NCBI GenBank assembly: GCA_025809375.1
Contig: CP099514.1
Coordinates: 248,001 to 312,000, forward strand
Direction: 5' to 3'
From: Bacillus zhangzhouensis
GTDB lineage: Bacteria > Bacillota > Bacilli > Bacillales > Bacillaceae
DNA length: 64,000 nt
Position 1 is the stretch's first letter, and each line of letters opens with the position of its first letter. Under the pieces are notes generated by a model that was not told the origin of the DNA, did not search any database, and saw only the letters and a program-made list of their open reading frames with translations. The translations under genes were made by a program, and so were the position numbers. Shown here one piece after another: positions 18,548-29,376 of this stretch.

Positions 18548-19649
18548 TGTGTATACAAAGATGGGGAGCTATCCAGAGCAGGATGTAACCTTCTTACTCA
18601 AAGATTTATCCTCTATTGAGATGGAGAAAAGTACAGAAGAGCGGGAGCGTTCGATTCAGAGCGGGGCGCATTATTCAGACATGCTGCCAATTGAGTATAA
18701 ACCAACGGCATCTTATATGACTTTATTCTATCAATCTCTTGAAGAAAGTAAGAAAAAGGTAGCAGAAGCAGTAGCTGTTGTAGCAGAACAGATTGTGAAA
18801 AAGCGTGGCTTCCAAACCGTGCTTTGCAGCTTGGCGCGTGCCGGAACACCGATCGGGGTGCTTATCAAACGATATATTCGAAAGACATATGGTCTCGATC
18901 TGCCTCATTACAGCATCTCTATTATTCGCGACCGCGGCATAGACGAGAATGCACTGCATCATATGCTGAAAGAACATCCAGGTTTTGAAATTGCTTTTAT
19001 TGATGGATGGACTGGAAAAGGTGCGATTTCGAAAGAGCTTAAAAAAGCTGTTCTTGATTTTGAAAACAAGTATGGTGTACGTCTCTCGAGTGAGCTGGCT
19101 GTGCTGGCTGACCCTGGCTATTGTACACATGTATACGGAACGAGAGAGGACTTTCTCATTCCAAGTGCCTGTCTGAATTCGACGGTATCAGGGCTTGTCA
19201 GTCGTACGGTATTAAACAACTGCTGGATCAATGACGATGATTTCCATGGGGCAAAGTATTATGAAGAGTTGCTTGATGAGGATGTGTCCAATTTGTATGT
19301 GGATACGATTGAAGAAGCGTTTTCCAGCCTCGAACCAAATGTACAAGAGAAAGCAGAAACCATACTGACGCAAGGAACGCCGGCAGATTGGCGGGGAATG
19401 GCGTCCATTGAAGCAATCGGTCAGGAGTTTCAAATTGAAAATACCCATTTGATTAAGCCGGGAGTTGGTGAGACGACCCGTGTGCTGCTTAGAAGAATCC
19501 CTTGGAAAATCTTGATTCAGCCTGGATCTCAGGAGAAGCTGAAACATATTTTGTTTTTGGCAGAGGACAGAGGTGTTCCTGTCATTGAATATGCCAATAT
19601 GTCCTACACGTGCTGCGGGTTAATTCGCCCGCTGGAGCAAACGTCATGA
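18540..19649 (+). CDS. StiP-type phosphoribosyltransferase-like protein with PELOTA domain
   Basis: A 369-residue protein. The N-terminal two thirds match the StiP family, a phosphoribosyltransferase-like fold annotated in some databases as a cysteine protease. SLARAGTPIGVLIKRYI and the loop IAFIDGWTGKGAI stand where the PRPP loop is expected. The last 90 residues resemble the PELOTA RNA-binding-like domain. Start ATG overlaps the preceding stop by 8 bp. It is a standard component of Ter-linked biosynthetic operons with the TRSP protein. Reaction and substrate are unknown; I consider phosphoribosyl transfer more likely than proteolysis. Confidence 0.82.
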   Translation: MANVYTKMGSYPEQDVTFLLKDLSSIEMEKSTEERERSIQSGAHYSDMLPIEYKPTASYMTLFYQSLEESKKKVAEAVAVVAEQIVKKRGFQTVLCSLARAGTPIGVLIKRYIRKTYGLDLPHYSISIIRDRGIDENALHHMLKEHPGFEIAFIDGWTGKGAISKELKKAVLDFENKYGVRLSSELAVLADPGYCTHVYGTREDFLIPSACLNSTVSGLVSRTVLNNCWINDDDFHGAKYYEELLDEDVSNLYVDTIEEAFSSLEPNVQEKAETILTQGTPADWRGMASIEAIGQEFQIENTHLIKPGVGETTRVLLRRIPWKILIQPGSQEKLKHILFLAEDRGVPVIEYANMSYTCCGLIRPLEQTS

Positions 19650-20455
19650 AGACATATGCATTTGCCAGCGATTTAGACCGGACGCTGATTTACTCACAGC
19701 GAGTACTTGACCAGTATGCGTATAAAGGAGAGTATGATTTAGTTGAAGTGCTGGATGAACGGCCGCTTTCCTATATGTCTGTTGAAACGAAAAAATCTTT
19801 GCAGACGATTCATCAATCAGGCTGGTTCATTCCAGTAACAACAAGAACAACCGCACAGTATGAACGGATTACCTTCTTTCAACAAGAGCTTAAACCAGAG
19901 TATGCTGTCACAACAAACGGGGGCTGTATTCTTCATCATGGCAAGCCGCTTGAGGATTGGCAGGCCATTGTTGATGAGAGACTTAGAGAGTGTATGCCAG
20001 TCAGACAGATGCTGAGGGCGATCTACGAACTACCGGTTGCGGCATGGGTGAAGCGTACCCGTACAGCCGAGGGAAGATTTCTTTATTTGATTATGAAAGA
20101 TGAGTATCTATCTCACATTCCGCTTTCTGAATTGAAGCGGTGGGGCGAGGAGAGAGGCTGGCAGGTTTCTCTTCAGGGACGGAAGCTTTATTTTATTCCA
20201 CAGCCGCTTAATAAGTGGGATGCTGTTGCTTTTCTAAAGGACAGGCTGCAGCTTGAACATGTCTATGGTGCGGGTGATTCCCTGTTAGATGTGGGGCTCA
20301 TTCGTCAATCAGACATGGGTTTTGCTCCAAGGCATGGAGAAGTTCTCGACTTTGACCCAGAACTTGAGCCGACAGCAGCATCTGGCATGGCTGCAGCGGA
20401 TGAAATTACTGCTTGTGTCACCAAGCAGATGACGAACGAAAAAAGCCTTCGATAG
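19646..20455 (+). CDS. HAD-family phosphatase of the Ter biosynthetic module
   Basis: A 269-residue HAD hydrolase with motif I FASDLDRTLIYS (nucleophile Asp9), motif II PVTTRTT, and motif IV in YGAGDSLLDVGLI. A cap between motifs places it near the Cof/sucrose-phosphatase type. ATG at 19646 overlaps the StiP stop codon (ATGA) and has CTGGAG upstream; the open frame back to 19610 is carry-over. In context it should dephosphorylate the product of the two phosphoribosyltransferases, releasing a nucleoside-like compound. It is the last gene of the four-gene module. Confidence 0.85.
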   Translation: MKTYAFASDLDRTLIYSQRVLDQYAYKGEYDLVEVLDERPLSYMSVETKKSLQTIHQSGWFIPVTTRTTAQYERITFFQQELKPEYAVTTNGGCILHHGKPLEDWQAIVDERLRECMPVRQMLRAIYELPVAAWVKRTRTAEGRFLYLIMKDEYLSHIPLSELKRWGEERGWQVSLQGRKLYFIPQPLNKWDAVAFLKDRLQLEHVYGAGDSLLDVGLIRQSDMGFAPRHGEVLDFDPELEPTAASGMAAADEITACVTKQMTNEKSLR

Positions 20456-20470
20456 CAGAAGTAGAAGGCT
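20437..20470 (-). terminator. Minus-strand hairpin between HAD gene and yceG
   Basis: AGCCTTC at 20444-20450 pairs with GAAGGCT at 20464-20470. The run of A before it is a T-run on the minus strand, so it would end minus-strand, not plus-strand, transcription. It covers the HAD stop codon. Confidence 0.5.
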
Positions 20471-20525
20471 GAATGATATGATAGTAGTAGCTTTCGAGAA
20501 AATATAGGAGAAAGGAAGGAGCGGC

Positions 20526-22142
20526 GTGAGTTATAAAGAAATCAATGTCACCCAAACACGGGCGGAGCAGGAAGCCTGGAAAAACGTGCTGAAAAAGCCG
20601 CTCCCTGAAAGAGACGGTTATGGAAAGGACGAGCATACATTGTCCTTACCGCGTCTCGCCGCCCGCATCCTTGGAACTCCGCATGATGCAACCGATTATT
20701 TTATTTATTTACATGAATTATACGAAACAGACGGCATGTATATTTTAAGTGAAACGCTCAATCGTCATATTGAGCCAGAGCATTTTCAAGCGCTGCAGCG
20801 TATTCATTTGATTAACCAAGAAGAAAAGGGGTTGTCCGTGAATCGCTTTGTGGCTTTTTTAGATGGCGAACAGCTGATTGTACGCCATCCAAATCCTGTG
20901 ATGAACCGGCATATCCGTCTTTCATTGATCAAGGTGTTTGAGCATTTCAAGCAGCTGCATGAGGGTGGATTTCAGCATCCCGATTTCCGCCGGGTCCTGC
21001 TGGATGTCGTGAAGTTTTCGAATAATCACCTAGGTCCATGGCTGAACGAAGTCAATATAGAAGAAAAAATGCCGGCTGTCATTTGGTATGGAGAGGCGAA
21101 TAAAAGTCAGCTTTATTTTCTTTACTATGTGATGCTGATTGGCTGTGATGTTGTGTTATTTCATCCAGAAGGCAAGGATTTGTTCCGCGAATTAGATCCA
21201 GAAGAAAAGCTGACTTTTATTCAACAGTACCCGGGAACTTCAAAGCTTGAGCCGTTTCCTACTGAAAAGCCTGAGAGGAAATCAACGGTGGCATACCGCT
21301 CAACAAGAGAGCTTGAAGAGGTGCTTCATACGGAAGATTCAATGCTGTATAAGCCGTGGCAATTCAGAGATCATACCCCTCATTCTATTACGCTGAAGAC
21401 AACGTATGATGAGCTGTTTTTAATTGCAAAGGAGCGATCCTTTATCCGCCCGAATTTCAAAGTAGACCGGGACACGATACAGATTCCGAATCTTTTTGCG
21501 AAAATGATGGGTGTCACACGAGACAAGCGTGAATACTGGGATCGCATTCACACGTTAATGGAGGGGAAAGAGACGAAGACCATTCGCCATTTTCCTTTTA
21601 CGAAAGAAGTGACATCGAATTATCAATTTCATTATCAGCATGCACTTTCACCTGCTGGAGAGATTGATCCTGAATTATTAATGAAAAGCAATGTGTGGCA
21701 GTTTTCTCATCTATATGAGGGCGCGCAGCGTGCGATAGCAGAGGCGGTATCTCGAATCTGTCAGCATCCGAAGCTATTAAAAGAAGGCAATGAGACTGAT
21801 TTAGATGTCCGCATTTATTTATTCAAACAGGTTCTGCATATGAGCCAGGACCTCGTTGAACTGATTCAAACCTTTGATTATGCACAAACCGTACCGAAAG
21901 TGATTTTATACCATACGGAATATAATGGTGAGCTGACTCGTTCTGATGCGGCCGCCCTCATTTTCCTAAATGAAATGGGTGTGGATCTCTTCGTATATCA
22001 TCCAGCAGGATATCAGTGTATCGAACGGTATATCGATGACCAATTATTTGATACCCATTGGCTTGATGAGATGGTCATGAACCAGGAGTTTAAAGAGCCG
22101 TCCATCGTTAGAAAGTTATTTCAATCCATTAAAAACCGATAA
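20526..22142 (+). CDS. yceG: YceG, putative component of the Ter biosynthetic module
   Basis: A 538-residue cytoplasmic protein of the YceG family, the size of B. subtilis YceG. I see no classical enzyme motif. Recognisable family segments are KPLPERDGYGKDEHTLSLPR and KVILYHTEYNGELTRSDAA near the C-terminus. GTG at 20526 follows AGGAAGGAGCGGC. It lies 15 bp before telA, so the two form a pair. Its family is consistently found with TelA and the aldolase/phosphoribosyltransferase genes. Molecular function is not known. Confidence 0.9.
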   Translation: MSYKEINVTQTRAEQEAWKNVLKKPLPERDGYGKDEHTLSLPRLAARILGTPHDATDYFIYLHELYETDGMYILSETLNRHIEPEHFQALQRIHLINQEEKGLSVNRFVAFLDGEQLIVRHPNPVMNRHIRLSLIKVFEHFKQLHEGGFQHPDFRRVLLDVVKFSNNHLGPWLNEVNIEEKMPAVIWYGEANKSQLYFLYYVMLIGCDVVLFHPEGKDLFRELDPEEKLTFIQQYPGTSKLEPFPTEKPERKSTVAYRSTRELEEVLHTEDSMLYKPWQFRDHTPHSITLKTTYDELFLIAKERSFIRPNFKVDRDTIQIPNLFAKMMGVTRDKREYWDRIHTLMEGKETKTIRHFPFTKEVTSNYQFHYQHALSPAGEIDPELLMKSNVWQFSHLYEGAQRAIAEAVSRICQHPKLLKEGNETDLDVRIYLFKQVLHMSQDLVELIQTFDYAQTVPKVILYHTEYNGELTRSDAAALIFLNEMGVDLFVYHPAGYQCIERYIDDQLFDTHWLDEMVMNQEFKEPSIVRKLFQSIKNR

Positions 22143-22156
22143 GGAGATCAAAGCTT

Positions 22157-23251
22157 ATGACAAATACAAACGGAAATGACATCATTTCAATTAATAAAGA
22201 GGAAATCACGATTGAGAAGGCAGACGATATTCGCGTTCAGCTTCGAAATGAACCAGAAGTGCAAAATATTGCGAGACAGATCGATGTGAAAAATCAGCTG
22301 GAACTGCTTGAATACGGAAAACAGCCGGCCGTTGAAATCTCTAAGTTCTCTGATCGTATCCTTTCGATGATGCGTTCAACAAGCGTCACTGACTCAGGAG
22401 CAATGCTGACGCAGCTTGGCAAGATAATGGATCGCTTTGATAAAAATGATTTTGACGAACCAAAGGGTGGTTTGTTTTCAAAAATCTTTAAGCGCGGCGG
22501 TAGCATGATTGAAAAGATTTTTAGTAAATATCAAACGCTCGGTGCAGAGATTGAAAAAATCAATGTAGAAATTAGTAAATATAAAGATGAAATGACCAAA
22601 TCGACTGTGACGCTTGAAGAAATGTATGAGCATAACATTCAATACTATATGGAGCTTGAAAAGTATGTCGTAGCCGGTCAAATGAAAATTGAAGAATTAA
22701 AGCAATTAATCCCTTCATATGAAGAAAAAGCAGCTAGTGGAAACCAGCTGGCACAAATGGAGCTTGATACGCTTCGTAATGGCATTCAAGCGCTTGAAGA
22801 ACGTGTATATGACCTTGATATGGCACGAATGGTGGCACTTCAAACGGCACCGCAAATCCGTTTGCTTCAGCGTGGGAATACGAAATTAATCGGTAAAATC
22901 AATTCTGCCTTCATCATCACCATTCCAATTTTCAAAAATGGAATCATTCAAGCTGTTACAGCGAAGAGACAAAAGCTTGTCGCTGATTCCATGAGTGAGC
23001 TGGATAGAAGAACAAATGAAATGCTGAAACGAAATGCTGAAAACATTTCAAGTCAAAGCGTTGAGATTGCCAAATTATCTGGCCGCCCAAGCATCGACAT
23101 TGAAACGATTGAATCTTCCTTTAATACAATTGTACAAGGGATGAAAGAGACGAAACAGATCGAAGAAGAGAATAAGCGATTACGCGAAGATGGAGCAAAA
23201 CGTATGCTTGAGCTTCAAGAGAATTTGAAGCGGGCTTCCCTAGAGTCCTGA
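22157..23251 (+). CDS. yceH: Toxic anion resistance protein, TelA family (YceH)
   Basis: A 364-residue soluble protein of the TelA/KlaA family, predicted almost entirely alpha-helical with long coiled-coil-like stretches (about residues 120-240 and 290-360). Family segments include GGLFSKIFKRGGSMIEKIFSKYQ and QTAPQIRLLQRGNTKLIGKINSAF. TelA proteins are associated with tellurite, nisin and envelope stress resistance and may act as membrane-associated scaffolds. ATG follows AAGGAGATCAAAGCTT. It ends the locus before a strong terminator. Length equals B. subtilis YceH within one residue. Confidence 0.93.
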   Translation: MTNTNGNDIISINKEEITIEKADDIRVQLRNEPEVQNIARQIDVKNQLELLEYGKQPAVEISKFSDRILSMMRSTSVTDSGAMLTQLGKIMDRFDKNDFDEPKGGLFSKIFKRGGSMIEKIFSKYQTLGAEIEKINVEISKYKDEMTKSTVTLEEMYEHNIQYYMELEKYVVAGQMKIEELKQLIPSYEEKAASGNQLAQMELDTLRNGIQALEERVYDLDMARMVALQTAPQIRLLQRGNTKLIGKINSAFIITIPIFKNGIIQAVTAKRQKLVADSMSELDRRTNEMLKRNAENISSQSVEIAKLSGRPSIDIETIESSFNTIVQGMKETKQIEEENKRLREDGAKRMLELQENLKRASLES

Positions 23252-23260
23252 AAAATCAAG

Positions 23261-23292
23261 CTGTCTGTAACTAAAGTTACAGACAGTTTTTT
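23261..23292 (+). terminator. Terminator of the yceG-yceH unit
   Basis: The perfect stem CTGTCTGTAAC / GTTACAGACAG with loop TAAA is followed by TTTTTT. Confidence 0.95.
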
Positions 23293-23646
23293 AGGAATTT
23301 AAATAAAATTTGAGAAAAAGGTTTTTATATGACCATTTTCGGGTAAATCCTGTTCAGGAGAATGGTTTGCCCATGATTCAAAAAACCGCTATGATGAGGA
23401 TTTGACTTATTTTTAGCGTAATTAGTCATTACAGTAACATATTGTCTGTTGAGAGGAAATACCCCGTAAAATATGTAGTTTATGAAGCATTCTATAGGAT
23501 TTACGAGTAATACGGTGTATAAACTCTAATGACCAGACCTGTATATGGAATTCATACATATTGTGGGGAAATAAGCGGATTCTAAAGATTGTTCGCATCA
23601 TAACACTTATGTTACGGTTATAAAGATGCTAATTTGGAGGGAAAAT
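23293..23646 (+). promoter_or_regulatory. Upstream region of the opuA operon
   Basis: This is a 354-base AT-rich region without a gene. In B. subtilis opuA is driven by an osmotically induced sigma-A promoter close to the gene. I see several weak candidates here and cannot choose one. GGAGGG at 23637-23642 is the ribosome site. Confidence 0.4.
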
Positions 23647-24912
23647 ATGAATTCTGAAGAGAGAAATATCAAAATCAAGATAAATAATGTATCTAAAATT
23701 TTCGGTAAAAATGCTAAAAAAGCATCTCAAATGCTTGAAAAAGGGAAAACAAAAAGAGAAATCCTAAAAGAGACCGGCGCAACAGTTGGTGTCAATCGAG
23801 CAAATTTTGATGTATATGACGGCGAGATATTTGTCATCATGGGGCTATCAGGGAGCGGAAAGTCCACACTTGTGCGGATGCTAAACAGGTTAATCGAACC
23901 AACCTCCGGTGAAATATATATTGATGGGGATATGATAACAAATATGTCAAAGGATCAATTGCGTGAAGTCAGACGGAAAAAAATCAGCATGGTATTCCAA
24001 AACTTCGCATTGTTCCCGCACCGTACAATTCTTGAGAACACAGAGTATGGTCTTGAATTGCAAGGTGTAGATAAAGAAGAGCGCAGATCAAAAGCGCTTG
24101 AATCTTTAAAGCTTGTTGGACTTGAAGGCTTTGAAGAGCAATACCCAAATCAATTAAGTGGCGGGATGCAGCAGCGTGTTGGATTGGCACGTGCTTTAGC
24201 AAATGACCCTGACATTTTATTAATGGATGAAGCATTCAGCGCACTAGATCCATTAATTCGTAAAGATATGCAGGATGAATTGCTTGAGCTTCATACATCT
24301 GTAGGAAAAACGATCATTTTCATTACCCATGATTTAGATGAGGCGCTTCGTATTGGTGACCGTATTGTGCTCATGAAGGACGGAAATATTGTTCAAATTG
24401 GAACACCAGAAGAAATTCTGATGAACCCATCGAATGAATATGTTGAACGCTTCGTTGAAGATGTTGACCTTTCTAAAGTATTAACCGCTGGTCATATTAT
24501 GAAACGTGCAGAAACAGTTCAAATCGATAAAGGGGCACGTGTGGCGCTTACGCTCATGAAAAACCTTGGGATTTCGTCTATCTATGCAGTAGATAAGAAA
24601 AAGCATTTATTAGGTGTCATTTCTGCCCAAGCAGCGAAAAAGGCAGCAGAAACGGGAGCGTCGCTTGAAACGGTTCTCGATAAAGAATTTACGACAGTGT
24701 TGGAATCTACGTATTTGACAGAGATCTTTGATGCGGTGTCAGATGCGAACATTCCGATTGCCGTTGTCGATGAGAAAAACAGAATGAAGGGCATTGTGGT
24801 CAGAGGTGCGTTGATTGGTGCATTATCAGGAAATGATGAGTATATCAACATGTCTTCTAACAAGCTAGAGGGAATTAAAGCACAAGAGCCTTCTGCACAG
24901 GAGGTAGAATAA
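23647..24912 (+). CDS. opuAA: Glycine betaine ABC transporter, ATP-binding subunit
   Basis: A 421-residue ATPase of the OpuA osmoprotectant importer. The ABC domain shows Walker [10 protein letters not shown], signature LSGGMQQR and Walker [13 protein letters not shown], followed by the His-loop [10 protein letters not shown]. Two C-terminal CBS domains (about residues 285-400) follow; these are the ionic-strength or c-di-AMP sensing part in OpuA-type transporters. ATG at 23647 is selected over the in-frame ATG at 23626 because GGAGGG lies 5 bases upstream. It begins the operon opuAA-opuAB-opuAC, with one base between AA and AB. Confidence 0.96.
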   Translation: MNSEERNIKIKINNVSKIFGKNAKKASQMLEKGKTKREILKETGATVGVNRANFDVYDGEIFVIMGLSGSGKSTLVRMLNRLIEPTSGEIYIDGDMITNMSKDQLREVRRKKISMVFQNFALFPHRTILENTEYGLELQGVDKEERRSKALESLKLVGLEGFEEQYPNQLSGGMQQRVGLARALANDPDILLMDEAFSALDPLIRKDMQDELLELHTSVGKTIIFITHDLDEALRIGDRIVLMKDGNIVQIGTPEEILMNPSNEYVERFVEDVDLSKVLTAGHIMKRAETVQIDKGARVALTLMKNLGISSIYAVDKKKHLLGVISAQAAKKAAETGASLETVLDKEFTTVLESTYLTEIFDAVSDANIPIAVVDEKNRMKGIVVRGALIGALSGNDEYINMSSNKLEGIKAQEPSAQEVE

Positions 24913-24913
24913 G

Positions 24914-26649
<1,736 letters not shown>

Positions 26650-26690
26650 TCAATGATGTTGTGATTCCCTTATAATAGAAGGGAGCATGT

Positions 26691-26730
26691 TGAAAAAAGC
26701 AGTCTGCTCAAAAAGCGGCTGCTTTTTTCT
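26691..26730 (+). terminator. Terminator of the opuA operon
   Basis: AAAAAAGCAG pairs with CTGCTTTTTT around AGCGG-containing loop sequence, followed by the T-run. Confidence 0.85.
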
Positions 26731-26756
26731 TATATAGAAGGATGGAGTTGTCGGCG

Positions 26757-27509
26757 ATGAATAAATCAATCATGATTTTTCTGCATGGTGGAGGAGTAAG
26801 CAGCTGGATGTGGCAGGAGCAGATTGAAATGTTTAAGAACACGTATGAATGCTTTGCCCCTGATCTCATTGGACACGGGACAAGAGCAAAAGAACAGATA
26901 TTTTCAATGAGGGAATGCGTCCACGAAGTCATCTCATGGATTAAGGAAAATGCGAATGGACGTAAAGTGATTCTAATTGGATTTTCTTTAGGTGCGCAGA
27001 TTGCCATTGATGTGTTATCAAGAGAGCCGGATATCGTAGACATAGCTGTCATCAACAGCGCCCTAGTGATGTCTTTGCCATGGCTCTATTTCATGGTGAG
27101 ACCCCTCTTACCAATGACGTACCCATTATTAAAGAAGGATTGGTTTATCCAGCTCCAAGCTGAAAAGATGGGGCTTCCACAACATGTATTGCATCATTAT
27201 GCAGCGGATTCGAAACATCTGCAGAAGAAAACCCTTCTTACGATGTTTCAAGAAAACCTCTATTACAAGCTCCCAGACTCGTTTCAGCAAGCAAAGACAC
27301 GTATTCTTGTCACAGTGGGAGAAAAAGAAAAAGGCATCATGAAACAGTCAGCAAAAAAAATAACGAATTCACATCTGAAGGCATCAGGTGTCGTCGTTCC
27401 CGGTATTGGACATACATTTACTTTTGAGAAGAAAGAACTTTTCACAGAAATGATCAAAAGTTTTATAGAGGCGCGCGCGTTACCAGTGGAATTAAAAGAA
27501 ATCCAGTAG
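26757..27509 (+). CDS. Alpha/beta hydrolase, unknown substrate
   Basis: A 250-residue cytoplasmic alpha/beta hydrolase. The oxyanion segment IFLHGGGVSSWMW, APDLIGHG, the nucleophile elbow in LIGFSLGAQIA (Ser in GFSLGA) and a C-terminal His in GIGHTF complete the triad; the acid may be in VTVGEKE. ATG at 26757 has GGAG 9 bases upstream; an earlier ATG at 26742 overlaps that site. It has no operon partner and the DNA following it holds a relic. Substrate cannot be predicted. Confidence 0.8.
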   Translation: MNKSIMIFLHGGGVSSWMWQEQIEMFKNTYECFAPDLIGHGTRAKEQIFSMRECVHEVISWIKENANGRKVILIGFSLGAQIAIDVLSREPDIVDIAVINSALVMSLPWLYFMVRPLLPMTYPLLKKDWFIQLQAEKMGLPQHVLHHYAADSKHLQKKTLLTMFQENLYYKLPDSFQQAKTRILVTVGEKEKGIMKQSAKKITNSHLKASGVVVPGIGHTFTFEKKELFTEMIKSFIEARALPVELKEIQ

Positions 27510-27584
27510 CCGTGCCAATCTATAAATGAAGACGAGCATAAAAGGGGCGGTGGTCTCTTAGCATCTGTATGATATAGGTATATA

Positions 27585-28045
27585 AAACGCTTACAGCTGA
27601 GCTGTTGGCTGACTGACTCAGCCAGAGGAATTGTACATTTAATCCATGTGAATGTCACCTCAACCATTACATACATCCATACACTGCTTCTGCATGTAAG
27701 GAAATCGGAGAATGGGAAAATCATCGTGATTGGCTTTAACGACGGGACTCGATCATACAAACCTGCCGCAAGTCTCGGTTGTTGCATCTAAATTTGGCTT
27801 GCGTGAAATTGTGAATGCACGAAGAGCGTGTGAGAAAAGATAAAATATCTGTCACCTTGTATCAATCCAGAAGAGCTGGCAGCGGAGATCACCTATGAAG
27901 ATGGAGCTGAAAAGGCCATCACTCTATATGATGAAATGAGAATGTCTGTACAGGATATTGTGGAGCTTGCGAGAGGTGTGATTCATTTATCAAGGGCATC
28001 TTGCGTTGCGTGAACGTTCCAGCTGTGACAGATCTAATTGCGTAA
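27585..28045 (+). pseudogene. Second short-chain dehydrogenase relic
   Basis: Scattered SDR pieces can be read across three frames: HVNVTSTITYIHTLLLH, ENGKIIVIGFNDGTRSYKPA, the helix after the catalytic Tyr-Lys position ASKFGLREIV, then CINPEELAAEITYEDGAEKA, QDIVELARGVIHLSRASCV and, after another shift, NVPAVTDLIA with stop at 28043-28045. The order matches an SDR C-terminal half, with the N-terminal Rossmann motif missing or unrecognisable. At least three frameshifts are needed, so it is dead. It is a different SDR type from the relic at 11151. Confidence 0.75.
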
Positions 28046-28050
28046 TATAA

Positions 28051-28090
28051 AACAGACCACCCACTGGATGAGAAGGCGGGTGGCTTTTTC
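28051..28090. terminator. Terminator between SDR relic and amhX
   Basis: GACCACCC pairs with GGGTGGC and is followed by TTTTT on the plus strand; it lies just past the 3' end of the convergent amhX gene. Confidence 0.7.
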
Positions 28091-28092
28091 AT

Positions 28093-29220
28093 TTATGATG
28101 AATGCAGCTGGAGTGTTTGATAGACAGCTTCGGTCAAAATTTCAATGCCGGTAAAGATTGCAGAGCGGTCAAAGGTCATATACGGATGATGAAGACCGGG
28201 CTTTAAATTACAGCCTAAACCGAGCATTGTGGATTTGATATGCGGAAGCTTTGCTGCATAAAAGTGAAAGTCCTCTCCACCTGTTGTGACGATCGGGGGA
28301 TCAAGTTGCTCTTTGCCTAAAACCTGTTCAATCGCATGAGACATGATTTGGACAGCTTCCTCATTTAAGGTTGCGGCAGGCAGACGATGGTCTGTTGAAA
28401 GTGTAATGGAAGCGTCAAAGGCATCCGCTACAGAATGAACTGCTCTTTCCATTTCTTTTTCTAGTTCATCCATCACGTCGTTTGTTTGCGCCCGTACATC
28501 TAATGTAAAAGAAGCTTTGCCTGGTATGATGTTTGAGCTGCCCCCGCCAGCATGTAAATTGGTCATTTTGACAGAATGCGCGACTCTTGGATCAACATGG
28601 ATATGCGCGAGTCTCTGAACGAGGGTTGAAGCCACTTCTATTACGTTGACGCCAAGGTGTGGACGTGCACCGTGCGCTTCCTCTCCAGTAATTGTGCCGA
28701 CGTAATGATTACTTGATCCATGCAAAATGGCAGGAGCACAGCGTCCGTTTAATGTTTCTTGAATTGGGCGCACATGCACACCATATAAGTAATCGACATC
28801 TGCCAGCACACCTTTTTCAATCATTTTCAGTGCACCCCCGCCCCTTTCCTCGGCAGGTTGAAAGATGAAACGGATCGTGCCATTCGGGCGTTCTCTTTCT
28901 TTTAATGCCATGAAGGTTCCAAGAGCCATTGTCATGTGTGCATCGTGGCCACATGAATGATTGGCTTGAAACTCACCATCAACTTCCTGCCAAAGTGCAT
29001 CAATATCGGCTCTCACAGCGACCACTGGTGCGCCTTCTCCAATTTCACCGATCACCCCTGTACAGTCATCAAATGTTTGAGTTTTGCCGCCTAATTTTTT
29101 CAATATATCTTCAATATAAGCGGTCGTTTCTGTTTCTTCCCAGCTGATTTCTGGGTGGGCATGCAAGTGTTCAAAGATGTTTGTCACGGTTTGCTTCATT
29201 TCGTTTGTTAAAGTTGTCAT
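28093..29220 (-). CDS. amhX: M20-family amidohydrolase AmhX
   Basis: A 375-residue zinc-type amidohydrolase of the M20/M40 family (N-acyl-amino-acid or hippurate hydrolases). Metal-site segments are visible: [31 protein letters not shown] and [13 protein letters not shown] at 29220 follows GGAGGCTCCTC; the open frame to 29253 has no better signal. Position between opuA and ycgA corresponds to B. subtilis amhX. Its natural substrate is unknown; it may release an amino acid or auxin-like conjugate. It is divergent from ycgA. Confidence 0.88.
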   Translation of the reverse strand: MTTLTNEMKQTVTNIFEHLHAHPEISWEETETTAYIEDILKKLGGKTQTFDDCTGVIGEIGEGAPVVAVRADIDALWQEVDGEFQANHSCGHDAHMTMALGTFMALKERERPNGTIRFIFQPAEERGGGALKMIEKGVLADVDYLYGVHVRPIQETLNGRCAPAILHGSSNHYVGTITGEEAHGARPHLGVNVIEVASTLVQRLAHIHVDPRVAHSVKMTNLHAGGGSSNIIPGKASFTLDVRAQTNDVMDELEKEMERAVHSVADAFDASITLSTDHRLPAATLNEEAVQIMSHAIEQVLGKEQLDPPIVTTGGEDFHFYAAKLPHIKSTMLGLGCNLKPGLHHPYMTFDRSAIFTGIEILTEAVYQTLQLHSS

Positions 29221-29376
29221 GAGGAGCCTCCTTGCTGACAGATAATCTGCCAAAACATTATTTTAGTGAAATAATATTGATCTTAAATATCAACAGTGTT
29301 TATAATATAACACATCATTTGATTATTCTGAAAATTAAGTGAAATTCCGATCGGGACAAAGGGGAGGCTTTGACAC

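Noticed and set aside
26671..26676. TATAAT box after opuAC as promoter of the hydrolase gene
   Set aside because: The opuA terminator lies between it and the gene, and the -35 match is poor.
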